Virus record (IMG/VR): IMGVR_UViG_3300037796_000063
Span: 1 to 36,006 of that record
Strand: one strand, 5' to 3'
DNA from: a virus
Length of the DNA: 36,006 nucleotides
Position 1 is the stretch's first letter. Each line of letters begins with the position of its first letter. This document shows, one piece after another, positions 23,029-30,419 of this stretch. A program made the position numbers and the translations under genes. The notes below the pieces were generated by a model, which saw nothing but the letters and a program-made list of their open reading frames with translations, made no database searches and had not been told where the DNA came from.

Positions 23029-23088
23029 GTATAAATAAGTTGAACAATCTTTACGGCTATAGTATACCATGTGGAACTATTTTGTACA
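23029..23088 (-). promoter_or_regulatory. Scaffold/capsid promoter with dyad element downstream
   Basis: Minus strand: TTGTAC, 17 nt, TGG TATACT (-10 at 23061-23066), expected start near 23054. A copy of the 19-bp element, GTATAAATAAGTTGAACAA in plus orientation (23029-23047), lies downstream of this start without its own -10 box. Here it could act as an operator rather than an activator site. The leader to the ATG at 22992 is about 60 nt. Confidence 0.6.
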
Positions 23089-23103
23089 ACTTAATTGTAC
23101 AAA

Positions 23104-24111
23104 CTAGATGAAGGGCTGTAGGTCTGTTAGTGCTTCGTAGAGTATGTAGGAAGCACCTACCTGGGCAAGTAGTTGGGAAAACGATCTTTTGTTTTTTGCA
23201 TCAATTGCTTTACCAAACCGTGACAGATAAACGCCACCTATTGGCTCAATCTGCTCCCTGTGCTGCTGTCTGATCTGAGAGAATGATCTTGTCTCTTGTT
23301 GGGTGTTTACCTCGTGATATGTAGTTATTGCATGACGGCAGTTTGGATGAAAAAGCCCACCGGAGCGGGCCGTATCAAGACTTTCATACTTGCTTGATGT
23401 ACCGCTGATTGTGTATACCCTTCCCTGCCACGGGGCACACAGTGGGCAGGAGCTGGCATGACTTGAGACCTTAACCAGACTATACCCACCTTCTATGGAT
23501 CTGTTTATGACACCCTGATTGTTTGCACGAGTCAAGTTGGTGCGGGTTAGCATTGCGCTGTAGTTGTCCAGATCCCAGCGCTTGCCGGCTCGATCTCTGA
23601 GCGCAATAACTCCCTGCTCGCTTAAGATATTACGAATCTCTTTTGAGATCTCTCTCCTGGTCTTTCCGGTTATGGTTCCTGATCCCAGGCGGGCCCTGAT
23701 CTTGCGCTCGGTGGCCTCGGCAATCAATCGGTCTCCGGTACGGGTGATACCCTGCAGCCCTTCACCCATTGCAGCAAAAGTATCCTGGCTCAATGCCTCA
23801 ATCGCCTCAAGGTGCAGCTGAGTAAACGACTGTTTGATCGTGACCTTGGCTCCTGCCTCGTACGTGTTTTTCATTGACTCGAACATGCCACGCTCATAAA
23901 AATATGGGATCTCTACCTTTACCCATGACTGTACATTGCGCTGTGTCCTTCGCTCAAGCTCTCGAAGCTGAGTCATGATGCCACGTGCTTTACGACGATC
24001 GGTAAAATCACCATCTCGTACGATCTTGGCCAGCTCGGTGTATGAAGAGTCTATGATCTCACGTAGTAGTACCGCTGCTCCGTCAGTAGGTACCAGACCA
24101 TCAATTGCCAT
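23104..24111 (-). CDS. Minor head protein (Mu F / minor capsid 2-like), 335 aa
   Basis: A long helical N-terminal part is followed by the zinc-binding C-terminal motif of this group: H-A-S-S-C-P-L-C-A-P-W-Q-G-R-V-Y at about 216-231, then G-L-F-H-P-N-C-R-H-A-I-T-T-Y at about 249-262. The combination C-x2-C ... H-P-N-C-R-H defines the phage minor capsid 2/Mu F-like families (PF06152/PF04233), found inside the procapsid next to the portal. It lies 13 nt after the portal gene. Confidence 0.88.
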   Translation of the reverse strand: MAIDGLVPTDGAAVLLREIIDSSYTELAKIVRDGDFTDRRKARGIMTQLRELERRTQRNVQSWVKVEIPYFYERGMFESMKNTYEAGAKVTIKQSFTQLHLEAIEALSQDTFAAMGEGLQGITRTGDRLIAEATERKIRARLGSGTITGKTRREISKEIRNILSEQGVIALRDRAGKRWDLDNYSAMLTRTNLTRANNQGVINRSIEGGYSLVKVSSHASSCPLCAPWQGRVYTISGTSSKYESLDTARSGGLFHPNCRHAITTYHEVNTQQETRSFSQIRQQHREQIEPIGGVYLSRFGKAIDAKNKRSFSQLLAQVGASYILYEALTDLQPFI

Positions 24112-24124
24112 TTATATGTTTTTG

Positions 24125-25552
24125 TCAATTAGTATCTTCTTCCTGATCCTGGTTTGTTGGTGGAACACGAAGGCTTGCAGTAAACTGTGGTGCATTTGCT
24201 TGTTTTTCTTCTTTTATGCGATCTATTTTCTCTTGTGCCTCTGTCTCTGTCAGATTGTCGATTGACTGGATCGCATCCACTTTGGTCGTCAGTCCTTCTT
24301 GTAGCTTTGCCGCTTCGATCTCTACCTGCTCCATCATGTCGTTTATGATCCCATCCTCCCATTTTATGTCAGGATGGACAGGCTCAAAATCTACTCGCTT
24401 GTCTTCTACCAGGAGATTGTTGTTGCGGGCAAAGACCTGGGCAGTGTAGAGCATGTTCTTGATCAGTGGATCGTAGTACAGTTGTTTTTTGTGTTTCTTT
24501 GCAATTGTGCGCAGCAGCTTGAACTTGAGAGCCCGACCACTCTCAGCAAATCCTCCACTGTCAAGTCCGAAGGCGGCGCTATTGGTGCCGGTAGTCATAT
24601 AAAAAAGCTCCATCATCCGGTCGATGTAGTTGAAGGTAACCTCTAGCTTGGCATCCCATACGACATACTCCGGTTTAACGTGCTTGTCAGGGTTGTACTC
24701 GATTGTCTGTATGTACTTTTTCGGTACGGTGTGTTCATTTCCATGTGCGTCTTTTTTCTTGTTGACTCCAGGAGGCAGGAGCAGTATCGGCTTGCCGTGT
24801 TCATCAAGAACGCTATTAATTAGTGTCATTCTGTTGTTTATCGAGTACATGATCTCGGCGATATCCTTGTAGTCAGATATCCCGAAGTATCGGGAGTTTA
24901 CCCGGTAGTTGCGAAGGTGGAACACCAGGAAGTCATCTATATTTGTCGGCTCCTCTTCACTGATTCCTAAATACTCGGTAACGTCAAGCTGTACCGTCAT
25001 CTCTCCGTTCTCGACAAGGTAGAGCATATTCCGGATTACGCCCGGTTCATGGCGCTCTATAAATACTCCATCTCTCGTCTCTCCCATATATACAATCTTC
25101 TGTGGGTAATGGAACACGTGGGCGGTTGGTTCTTCTCTTACGTTGGCGGGGTTGTACTCGGGGAAGTAGTACATTGGGTTGATGTCCTCAATCAGAAGCT
25201 CCCCATCTTTGGCCCGGATCTTGAACACCGCATCACCTCGGTATGAGGCCTCGATCGCAGACTCATACAATTGTTGTTTTAGGTTGTTGGAGCGATATAA
25301 AGCAGATAGCCAGCCATTATCATCTCCCTCGATCCTGATGGTTGGAAACTCCTCAAACAGCATATCGGCTGACAGCTCAGATAGCATGGCTGCAAGGTTA
25401 GCTGACACATAAAACATATCCTTGTAGTCTAGATCAAGCCGCATCTTTGGGTACAGTTTCTCGAACGCTTTTTTATGGTCGTTCATAAACAGCGCCTCAT
25501 ACGCCTCGTACCTGTCAAGTCTGTCCTGGTCTGGTTTGTTTGCGTATTGCAT
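24125..25552 (-). CDS. Portal protein (SPP1 gp6-like), 475 aa
   Basis: A 475-residue protein with the layout of the dodecameric portal: an N-terminal helical region, a wing with D-I-N-P-M-Y-Y-F-P-E-Y at about 125-135, and a crown of Glu/Gln-rich helices at the C-terminus. The stretch F-H-L-R-N-Y-R then S-D-Y-K-D-I-A-E-I-M-Y-S-I-N-N-R-M at about 230-245 is the conserved stem segment. It is the channel for DNA packaging and release and the nucleator of the head. The start overlaps the stop of the previous gene (TAATG). Confidence 0.88.
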   Translation of the reverse strand: MQYANKPDQDRLDRYEAYEALFMNDHKKAFEKLYPKMRLDLDYKDMFYVSANLAAMLSELSADMLFEEFPTIRIEGDDNGWLSALYRSNNLKQQLYESAIEASYRGDAVFKIRAKDGELLIEDINPMYYFPEYNPANVREEPTAHVFHYPQKIVYMGETRDGVFIERHEPGVIRNMLYLVENGEMTVQLDVTEYLGISEEEPTNIDDFLVFHLRNYRVNSRYFGISDYKDIAEIMYSINNRMTLINSVLDEHGKPILLLPPGVNKKKDAHGNEHTVPKKYIQTIEYNPDKHVKPEYVVWDAKLEVTFNYIDRMMELFYMTTGTNSAAFGLDSGGFAESGRALKFKLLRTIAKKHKKQLYYDPLIKNMLYTAQVFARNNNLLVEDKRVDFEPVHPDIKWEDGIINDMMEQVEIEAAKLQEGLTTKVDAIQSIDNLTETEAQEKIDRIKEEKQANAPQFTASLRVPPTNQDQEEDTN

Positions 25553-25845
25553 TAGACTGCCTTCACCGGTATTTTGTAACTTGAGCCATTTACCGATATG
25601 GTGATCGTACTATCTGGTGTCATCGTAAACTCGCTTGTTCCATTCTCTCCGTCTGTGTGCGCTGTGATGTCTTTCGTGTATACAGCGTCATCGTCGCTAT
25701 CTGATAGGCTTTGTTTGATGGTAAAGTACAGCTTGTAAGATGAGATGTCGATCGCATTGCTGGTACTAGAGTCGGTTACGTTTATAGTCCATGGCCAAGT
25801 ATCACCACGGATCAGTTCATTAGTTAGCGTTTGTATATTTGCCAT
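25552..25845 (-). CDS. Small protein between terminase and portal, 97 aa
   Basis: Reads R-G-D-T-W-P-W-T-I-N-V-T-D then Y-K-L-Y-F-T-I-K-Q-S-L, with the regular beta strands of a small immunoglobulin-like fold such as N-terminal BppU-type domains or capsid decoration proteins. The ATG at 25845 is used; a TTG at 25857 would add four residues. Location between TerL and portal suggests a virion component, but there is no firm family match. Confidence 0.6.
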   Translation of the reverse strand: MANIQTLTNELIRGDTWPWTINVTDSSTSNAIDISSYKLYFTIKQSLSDSDDDAVYTKDITAHTDGENGTSEFTMTPDSTITISVNGSSYKIPVKAV

Positions 25846-25899
25846 TTTTGTACACAATAGTTATACAGAAAGTATACTATAGATTGAGGAGAAAATAAA

Positions 25900-27273
25900 T
25901 CAGAAAGGTTGTGTTTCGTACGATGTGGCTTGCTCTTCTTCTGGAGCAAACGTCAAGATGAGAGAATCGGCATAATCTGGCGACTTACCTAGTCTTCGTT
26001 TCAGATCTTCCTTTTTCTCGATCTGTATGACTTTATCACTTGACACCTTGTATTTTATCTGATTGAGTTCATTCCATCGGTCTGTATTCTCGATCCTTCC
26101 TCCTGCCTTCATCCATTCCATCGCTCCCCAATAACATTCTGCTCGAACGTTTGAAAACTTGGTCGTATCCTGTGCCTTTTCTCCCTTTACCACGGGTACA
26201 ATGTTGTGCCCCTTCTCAAGCATTCGATCTGATACACCCCTACCAATCCCGGTGTCATCAATAAATACGTGCTCTGCTTCTATACCCTCCTCGTTCATGA
26301 TGCGCTCGATCTCTACGATATTGCTCATTGTGTCCTGTGATTGATTCTGTCCTGCAATGTGTGCGTAAGTGTCAGAGCGTACCGTATATACATTTTTGTC
26401 TCCTCCTCCTCCAATATCGCACCCGAGTCTTTTTATTCCTCGGTGCTGTTGTGCATCCGTCCTCGCATGTTGCACCATGTCCATGGGGAACAAGACCCGA
26501 TAACCTCGTTCATCAACCGCATCCTCATCCGGAAATCGACACTCGTAGAACACATCAAAAAACGCCTCTTCTCGCATCTCTTCAATAAACTCATTGTTAT
26601 ACCGCCCCTCAGCTATTCCGGTGTGATAGTCTATAAAAATCTTATGATAGCGGTCTGAATGCCAGGTGCGGTAGAAATGGTTGCGGTAGAAGGGATTTCC
26701 GATCTCAAGCAGGAATTGATCGTCGTAGTCGTAGCCTCCAAGCATTCGCTTAACTGTTGCGTATAGTGTGTCATCAATAAGGGATGACTCATCTAGGATC
26801 AGTCTGTTGCCTCCAAATCCCATGGCTGCCTCAATACTTCTCTTGCTATTTCTGGCGTCGAGTGTGAGAATGCTTACACCGCCACCACCAATAAAAGTAA
26901 TGTTGTTTTTGCTTCGCTCTCTTCTAATTCTGTCAAGAGTTTCGCTCCTATCCACCTCCAGGCGCTGCGCTAAATCTGGACAATCAAAAACGTGTTCTAT
27001 GATGTACGACATGATGATCTTTGCCTTTTTCTCGCTTGGTGCCATAATTACAAAGCGCTCATTGGTCGTCAACACTCTAGTCAAAACTGCAAGTCCAACG
27101 GTTAACGATTTTCCGTATTGTGTAGGCGCTATAATCTGTGTTCTCTTGTTTTTCGCAAAGTAGATCTGTGAGAAAATATCCAGTTGGGAATCCGAAAGCT
27201 GAACCGGGTGATCGCCAAGACGAAACAGTGATCCAATCAGTTTATTAAGTGTTCTCTTTTGCAAGTTCATCAT
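25900..27273 (-). CDS. terL: Terminase large subunit, 457 aa
   Basis: The packaging motor and headful or site nuclease. The ATPase domain shows Walker A A-P-T-Q-Y-G-K-S at 49-56 and Walker B R-L-I-L-D-E-S-S. The C-terminal RNase H-like nuclease shows L-G-C-D-I-G-G-G-G-D at about 272-281, H-V-F-I-D-D-T-G-I-G-R-G-V in the middle, and the last acid in S-P-D-Y-A-D-S-L-I-L near the C-terminus. Normal length for the family. It overlaps the small subunit gene by 29 nt. A second ATG one codon later is equally possible as start. Confidence 0.93.
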   Translation of the reverse strand: MMNLQKRTLNKLIGSLFRLGDHPVQLSDSQLDIFSQIYFAKNKRTQIIAPTQYGKSLTVGLAVLTRVLTTNERFVIMAPSEKKAKIIMSYIIEHVFDCPDLAQRLEVDRSETLDRIRRERSKNNITFIGGGGVSILTLDARNSKRSIEAAMGFGGNRLILDESSLIDDTLYATVKRMLGGYDYDDQFLLEIGNPFYRNHFYRTWHSDRYHKIFIDYHTGIAEGRYNNEFIEEMREEAFFDVFYECRFPDEDAVDERGYRVLFPMDMVQHARTDAQQHRGIKRLGCDIGGGGDKNVYTVRSDTYAHIAGQNQSQDTMSNIVEIERIMNEEGIEAEHVFIDDTGIGRGVSDRMLEKGHNIVPVVKGEKAQDTTKFSNVRAECYWGAMEWMKAGGRIENTDRWNELNQIKYKVSSDKVIQIEKKEDLKRRLGKSPDYADSLILTFAPEEEQATSYETQPF

Positions 27274-27631
27274 GGATTTGTTTCAACTTGTCTATCGTTT
27301 CATTTGGTCGGTTATCCTCGACCACTTGTGTTGTCTTTAGTCCATGATCTGCCTGCAATAAGAGGTTAGCCATTCTCGTGTCAACTTCCTTCATTAAACC
27401 CCTTTTTTTTAGCTCTTTTTTCTGTAAAACCATAATGGCCTGTATTGTCCGTAAAAACTCTGGATGTTGGTTTGCCCAGTTGTAGATAGTTTTGTCACAT
27501 ATACGCAGGGATATAGCGATATCTTCAACAAAAGGGATTTTATTCTGCTCTATGCAATCGTAAAAGTATTGATTAGCCTTTTCTAAAATATCTTCGTTGT
27601 ATTTTGTTGGTCTTCCCATTTTTTTTGTCAT
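27245..27631 (-). CDS. terS: Terminase small subunit, 128 aa
   Basis: G-R-P-T-K-Y-N at the start is followed by a helix-turn-helix at about 33-60 (F-V-E-D-I-A-I-S-L-R-I-C-D-K-T-I-Y-N-W) and coiled segments, the usual build of DNA-recognition subunits. It selects viral DNA for packaging by TerL. The ATG at 27631 lies 5 nt after the extended -10 TGG TAAAAT, so the late operon mRNA would be leaderless here. An alternative ATG four codons later exists. Confidence 0.85.
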   Translation of the reverse strand: MTKKMGRPTKYNEDILEKANQYFYDCIEQNKIPFVEDIAISLRICDKTIYNWANQHPEFLRTIQAIMVLQKKELKKRGLMKEVDTRMANLLLQADHGLKTTQVVEDNRPNETIDKLKQIHDELAKENT

Positions 27632-27636
27632 ACCCT

Positions 27637-27667
27637 ATTTTACCAACCTAAACACACTATTTTGTAT
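27637..27667 (-). promoter_or_regulatory. Late operon promoter before terS
   Basis: Minus strand: TGG TAAAAT (-10 at 27637-27642) then AGGGT and the ATG. TTATACAAAATAGT (about 27653-27666) upstream matches TTGTACAAAATAGT before the scaffold promoter in 13 of 14 positions, pointing to a shared control site. Confidence 0.6.
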
Positions 27668-27750
27668 AAGAATATTTATCATTCCCAAAATCGCCCCACG
27701 AGCCTCTTCAGAAATCTGCAAGGTATATTCCACCCTTTCCATTATTCAAC

Positions 27751-27776
27751 ATATCATGAATGTTATATGATATAAT
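27751..27776 (+). promoter_or_regulatory. Promoter with overlapping operator for small HTH gene
   Basis: Extended -10 TGA TATAAT (-10 at 27771-27776), then six nt and the ATG at 27783, so the transcript is probably leaderless. An inverted repeat ATATCAT (27751-27757) / ATGATAT (27767-27773) overlaps the -10 box, a typical place for self-repression. Confidence 0.65.
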
Positions 27777-27782
27777 AGGATC

Positions 27783-27980
27783 ATGATAAGACCCGGAACA
27801 GGCCAGAAGCCATATAACCCACAACGCCCGACTCGTGTTATCTCCATTGGTGCACTTGCTGAGTTTGTCGGGAAACACCGAAACACGGTCTCGAAAGAAG
27901 TCAAAGAGAGAGGAACCGATCTGTTCAACGCCATCTCGGTTCTTGAGTTTGTACGTGATACGTATAAAAAGGATAAATAA
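27783..27980 (+). CDS. Small HTH DNA-binding protein, 65 aa
   Basis: A basic protein with the helix-turn-helix-like segment I-S-I-G-A-L-A-E-F-V-G-K-H-R-N-T-V-S-K-E-V at about 20-40, like Cro/excisionase-size regulators. It is the first gene of the rightward arm, divergent from the terminase genes, which fits a switch regulator of early versus late transcription. The operator-like repeats in its own promoter and in those at 27993, 28897 and 32724 are candidate targets. No C-terminal dimerisation domain is evident. Confidence 0.65.
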   Translation: MIRPGTGQKPYNPQRPTRVISIGALAEFVGKHRNTVSKEVKERGTDLFNAISVLEFVRDTYKKDK

Positions 27981-27992
27981 TCGCATATTCCC

Positions 27993-28025
27993 TTGACATT
28001 GTGCAGTATATCGTATATAATGTAA
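27993..28025 (+). promoter_or_regulatory. Consensus early promoter P1
   Basis: TTGACA (27993-27998), 17 nt, TATAAT (28016-28021). It is nearly identical to 28897-28925 across its length. A weak dyad CGTAT-ATA-ATGTA overlaps the -10 box. The leader to the ATG at 28051 is about 22 nt without a Shine-Dalgarno site. Confidence 0.85.
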
Positions 28026-28050
28026 TTATTAACAATTCATATCCACACAT

Positions 28051-28779
28051 ATGAATACCACACAGACGGCACGCTACAAACTCGATACCAATTCCTTTGG
28101 CAATGTCAGTGGCATACCAGTAGGCTGGTACAAAATTGGTGATGGTCGCACTGCAAACAAAATCCGCAAATCTAATCCAGAGATTCCAGTATACGAGGCT
28201 TGTGTCGGATTCAACAGATCAGGCAAAAGATTTTCACCTATTCTTGTCCGAATCTCACACAAAGACTTTGAGCAGGAAATCAACGAAATACTAAACGCCA
28301 AAGAACGAAAAGCAGAAGAGAGGCAGAAGAAAGAAGCCGAGGCAATAAAAAAAGCCTTAGAGTCTCGAAAAAAAATTACCGAGGCGGTATATAGCATCAA
28401 CAAAGAAGCAAAAAGGCAGCGTGATATCCAGGCAAGGATCGCTTCAAGCATCTATGATGAAGGTGAACGTTATGGGGATGATCTTGCGCACCATCAACTT
28501 CACGAAGCCAAAGAACGCAAGCAATACCTGTATCGGCTAAAAAATACCGCAATCGAAAAGATGGTATTGGATTGGGGTATAGCTCCAATTGGTTACCATG
28601 AGTTTACGACTGGTGATTGTCTTGATTACTATGAGATAGAAGGGTATGGATTCCATAATGGAAGCTGCACAAGCACGGTGAACTTGGGTTCAATAGAGGA
28701 TGAAATTGAAGCAGATCGTAAGCGATCCATACCACCCAACAAAGCAATTAAAATTATCCAAGCCTGGACAACAGTATAA
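28051..28779 (+). CDS. Hypothetical coiled-coil protein, 242 aa
   Basis: Unknown. Residues about 1-75 are mixed, G-W-Y-K-I-G-D-G-R-T then V-Y-E-A-C-V-G-F. Residues about 80-160 are highly charged with many K, E, A and R, a long helix or coiled coil. The last 80 are mixed with F-T-T-G-D-C-L-D-Y-Y. It has its own strong promoter. An early DNA-associated or host-takeover protein is possible, but nothing specific can be claimed. Confidence 0.7.
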   Translation: MNTTQTARYKLDTNSFGNVSGIPVGWYKIGDGRTANKIRKSNPEIPVYEACVGFNRSGKRFSPILVRISHKDFEQEINEILNAKERKAEERQKKEAEAIKKALESRKKITEAVYSINKEAKRQRDIQARIASSIYDEGERYGDDLAHHQLHEAKERKQYLYRLKNTAIEKMVLDWGIAPIGYHEFTTGDCLDYYEIEGYGFHNGSCTSTVNLGSIEDEIEADRKRSIPPNKAIKIIQAWTTV

Positions 28780-28786
28780 TATCATA

Positions 28787-28857
28787 ACCGCCCCCCGCCG
28801 GAGGGTTCATATCCGGCGCATACCGTCCCATATGGGGCCCGCCGTGTGGGGCGGTAT
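28787..28857 (+). other. GC-rich structured element with competing stems
   Basis: CGCCGGA (28796-28802) pairs with TCCGGCG (28812-28818). GGGGCGGTAT (28848-28857) can pair either with ATACCGTCCC (28820-28829) or with ACCGCCCC (28787-28794). No T-run follows, so it is not a plain terminator. It lies between a gene end and the next promoter and may be a 3'-end or attenuating structure. Confidence 0.55.
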
Positions 28858-28896
28858 GAAATACACAGTCGATATATATATTAAATATGAAAACTC

Positions 28897-28929
28897 TTGA
28901 CACTGTGCAATATATTACATATAATGTAA
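28897..28929 (+). promoter_or_regulatory. Consensus early promoter P2 with operator-like palindrome
   Basis: TTGACA (28897-28902), 17 nt, TATAAT (28920-28925). A perfect palindrome TTACAT-ATA-ATGTAA (28915-28929) covers the -10 box. It drives the four overlapping small genes up to the terminator at 30013. Confidence 0.85.
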
Positions 28930-28952
28930 ATAATTAGTAATTTTATACTTTT

Positions 28953-29156
28953 ATGAATAGAAGACAAAAGGTAGTACGCAAGCGCGCAATGCTTCGTGCT
29001 CTCCGGCTCGCCTCATATTTCCTGGGCGCAGCTCTAGCAGTGCTGATCTATACCTATGTGATCGTTGCCCATGCAGGGCCACGGATCGACGATCATTACT
29101 GCCAGCAGCTGAGCAGTCAGACCGGTCAGGATTATCAGTTATGTATTTCTGAATAA
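28953..29156 (+). CDS. Single-pass membrane protein, 67 aa
   Basis: A basic N-terminus (N-R-R-Q-K-V-V-R-K-R) is followed by one hydrophobic helix at about 18-41 and a short C-terminal part with two Cys, probably outside the membrane. The stop overlaps the next start (TAATG). Size and place in an early operon suggest a membrane-acting host-takeover or exclusion protein. Unknown family. Confidence 0.65.
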   Translation: MNRRQKVVRKRAMLRALRLASYFLGAALAVLIYTYVIVAHAGPRIDDHYCQQLSSQTGQDYQLCISE

Positions 29157-29518
29157 TGGCAAGCTCTAAAAAAATAAACAGACACATGTACCGGCTTATC
29201 AAGCAAGGCATTAAGTCAGGAGCAAGTCAGAGGGTTCTAGGCAGAACCTATGGAGTATCCCAAACCATCTGCTGTCACATAAACAGATCTCGTAGTTATG
29301 AGGATTTTGAGCAAATCCGGAATAAATCTTTTTCGTCTTTCGGAAAGCCCAAACACTCGAAACTGGTGCAGTCTGTCAGAATGCTTGCAATTGGTGCGGC
29401 AATTGGTCTAATAGTTAGCACCATATCAGCTATTATCGTTTTTACACCTTTTGCAATCGAGGTCGTTGTAGGTCTGATGCTTGGCTCTTTATTAATAATT
29501 CTTATCAATCTTATATGA
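29156..29518 (+). CDS. HTH protein with two C-terminal membrane helices, 120 aa
   Basis: Residues about 10-50 form a helix-turn-helix (G-A-S-Q-R-V-L-G-R-T-Y-G-V-S-Q-T-I-C-C-H-I), like Hin-type or homing repressors, followed by two hydrophobic helices (about 72-94 and 96-119). A DNA-binding head tethered to the membrane would be unusual and could anchor or sense. Starts and stops of neighbours overlap by 1-4 nt, indicating coupled translation. Confidence 0.65.
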   Translation: MASSKKINRHMYRLIKQGIKSGASQRVLGRTYGVSQTICCHINRSRSYEDFEQIRNKSFSSFGKPKHSKLVQSVRMLAIGAAIGLIVSTISAIIVFTPFAIEVVVGLMLGSLLIILINLI

Positions 29519-29790
29519 ACAATCAAAAAAAAGCCCCGGCAGGAACCGGGACTCAGGAAACAAAAACAGTTGTCTCTGATGAGAGAAACACCATTTTATC
29601 TCAAAAGTATCACGATATCAAGGTCTTGATCGACGCACTCGAGAATCGTCTACGATTCTATGATTTGAGTGATTTTGAGTATCGCCTGATGAGTGTGAGA
29701 TTACATGTTGCGCAGGCTCTTGCTGAGTGTTACTGGCAGGAGATGTTGACCACACACCGGAAGTGCGGTGAAAGGGGGATGGTTTTGTGA
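29515..29790 (+). CDS. Hypothetical protein, 91 aa
   Basis: An N-terminal polar, disordered-looking stretch (about 1-22) is followed by two or three helices with many Leu, Tyr and Arg. No known domain. Start and stop overlap neighbouring genes (ATGA at both ends), so it belongs to the small-gene operon under P2. Confidence 0.7.
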   Translation: MNNQKKAPAGTGTQETKTVVSDERNTILSQKYHDIKVLIDALENRLRFYDLSDFEYRLMSVRLHVAQALAECYWQEMLTTHRKCGERGMVL

Positions 29791-29927
29791 ACGATTACAC
29801 ACCATTTGGTAACCCAGATAAACACCTGTACTGCAAATGCGGCTCATCACACGCTATGTGCGTCTGTGAGGAAGATGAAGAGAAGCCAGAACGAGAGGAT
29901 ATTGAATGGTGGGAAGATGCCCCGTAG
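29787..29927 (+). CDS. Cys-rich mini-protein, 46 aa (GTG start)
   Basis: GTG at 29787 overlaps the previous stop, with a GGGGGAT stretch upstream as a possible ribosome binding site. It reads Y-C-K-C-G-S-S-H-A-M-C-V-C then a very acidic tail with Trp-Trp. The C-x-C ... C-x-C set may bind zinc. It is the last gene before the strong terminator. Confidence 0.65.
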   Translation: MNDYTPFGNPDKHLYCKCGSSHAMCVCEEDEEKPEREDIEWWEDAP

Positions 29928-29932
29928 AGGGT

Positions 29933-30013
29933 TACCAGCTTGCGAGCTGGTAGAGGTGCGGCAGTGATGACCATTGGCTCTGAGCTTCCGCATCTTTACC
30001 AGCTCGTTTTTTT
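29933..30013 (+). terminator. Strong intrinsic terminator with competing antiterminator hairpin
   Basis: The terminator stem pairs 29943-29961 with 29988-30006 over 19 positions, with two G-U wobbles, followed by seven T (30007-30013). An upstream segment TACCAGCT (29933-29940) duplicates part of the 3' arm and can pair instead with AGCTGGTA (29945-29952), a perfect 8-bp hairpin with loop TGCG. The two structures exclude each other, the layout of an attenuator. The 26-nt terminator loop is unusually long. Confidence 0.8.
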
Positions 30014-30100
30014 ACTGCATAGTTTTATATCTCCATAATTTTACAAAACTTCACATAATTTCACGGGAAGGTTAAATTATGAATCTCCCTAAACTCTCTT

Positions 30101-30384
30101 GCATGAAATCATGAAATCACAAACACAAAAAAATGTCGTGATTTCTTAATAGATTATTCCAACAGTGAAAACACACTCCAGAAGTGATGAAATCATGAAA
30201 TCATGAAATTTTGAAAATAAAAAGAAAAAGAGAAGAGAAAAGAAGAAGAGAAAGAAGAAAAATAATATATATAATATATATATCATGATTTTATATATAT
30301 TATATATATTTTATTCTTTTCTGACAGTCCATTAAGAAATCACGCTTACCGTGATTTCATGTGATTTCATTGATTTCATCAAAA
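30101..30384 (+). other. Candidate replication origin (iterons, purine tract, AT-rich DNA)
   Basis: The 8-bp word TGAAATCA occurs in tandem at 30104 and 30112, then at 30188 and 30196, with a near copy at 30204. Its reverse TGATTTCA occurs at 30352, 30362 and 30371, with near copies at 30139 and 30335. Between the two groups lie a 50-nt purine-only tract (about 30213-30262) and an AT-only stretch (about 30263-30310). This 400-nt gap holds no gene. The primase gene follows directly. Iterons, melting region and neighbouring primase are the normal features of an origin. Confidence 0.65.
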
Positions 30385-30413
30385 TTGACATCGACAAGAC
30401 AAGATGATAATAT
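30385..30413 (+). promoter_or_regulatory. Consensus promoter for leaderless 61-aa gene
   Basis: TTGACA (30385-30390), 17 nt, TAATAT (30408-30413) with TGA in front, six nt, then the ATG at 30420. The first 15 bases, TTGACATCGACAAGA, repeat exactly at 30555. Confidence 0.85.
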
Positions 30414-30419
30414 ACACGT

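Noticed and set aside
22351-23070. Scaffold start at 23070
   Set aside because: This ATG lies within the promoter (-10 at 23061-23066); the later ATG at 22992 begins typical scaffold sequence.
27600-28050. Lysogeny module near the small HTH gene
   Set aside because: No integrase, excisionase partner, CI-like repressor with a C-terminal domain, or att-like repeat was seen anywhere in the window.
30213-30310. Purine tract and AT-only DNA as a degraded gene
   Set aside because: No reading frame with sensible composition; it fits better as part of the origin-like region.
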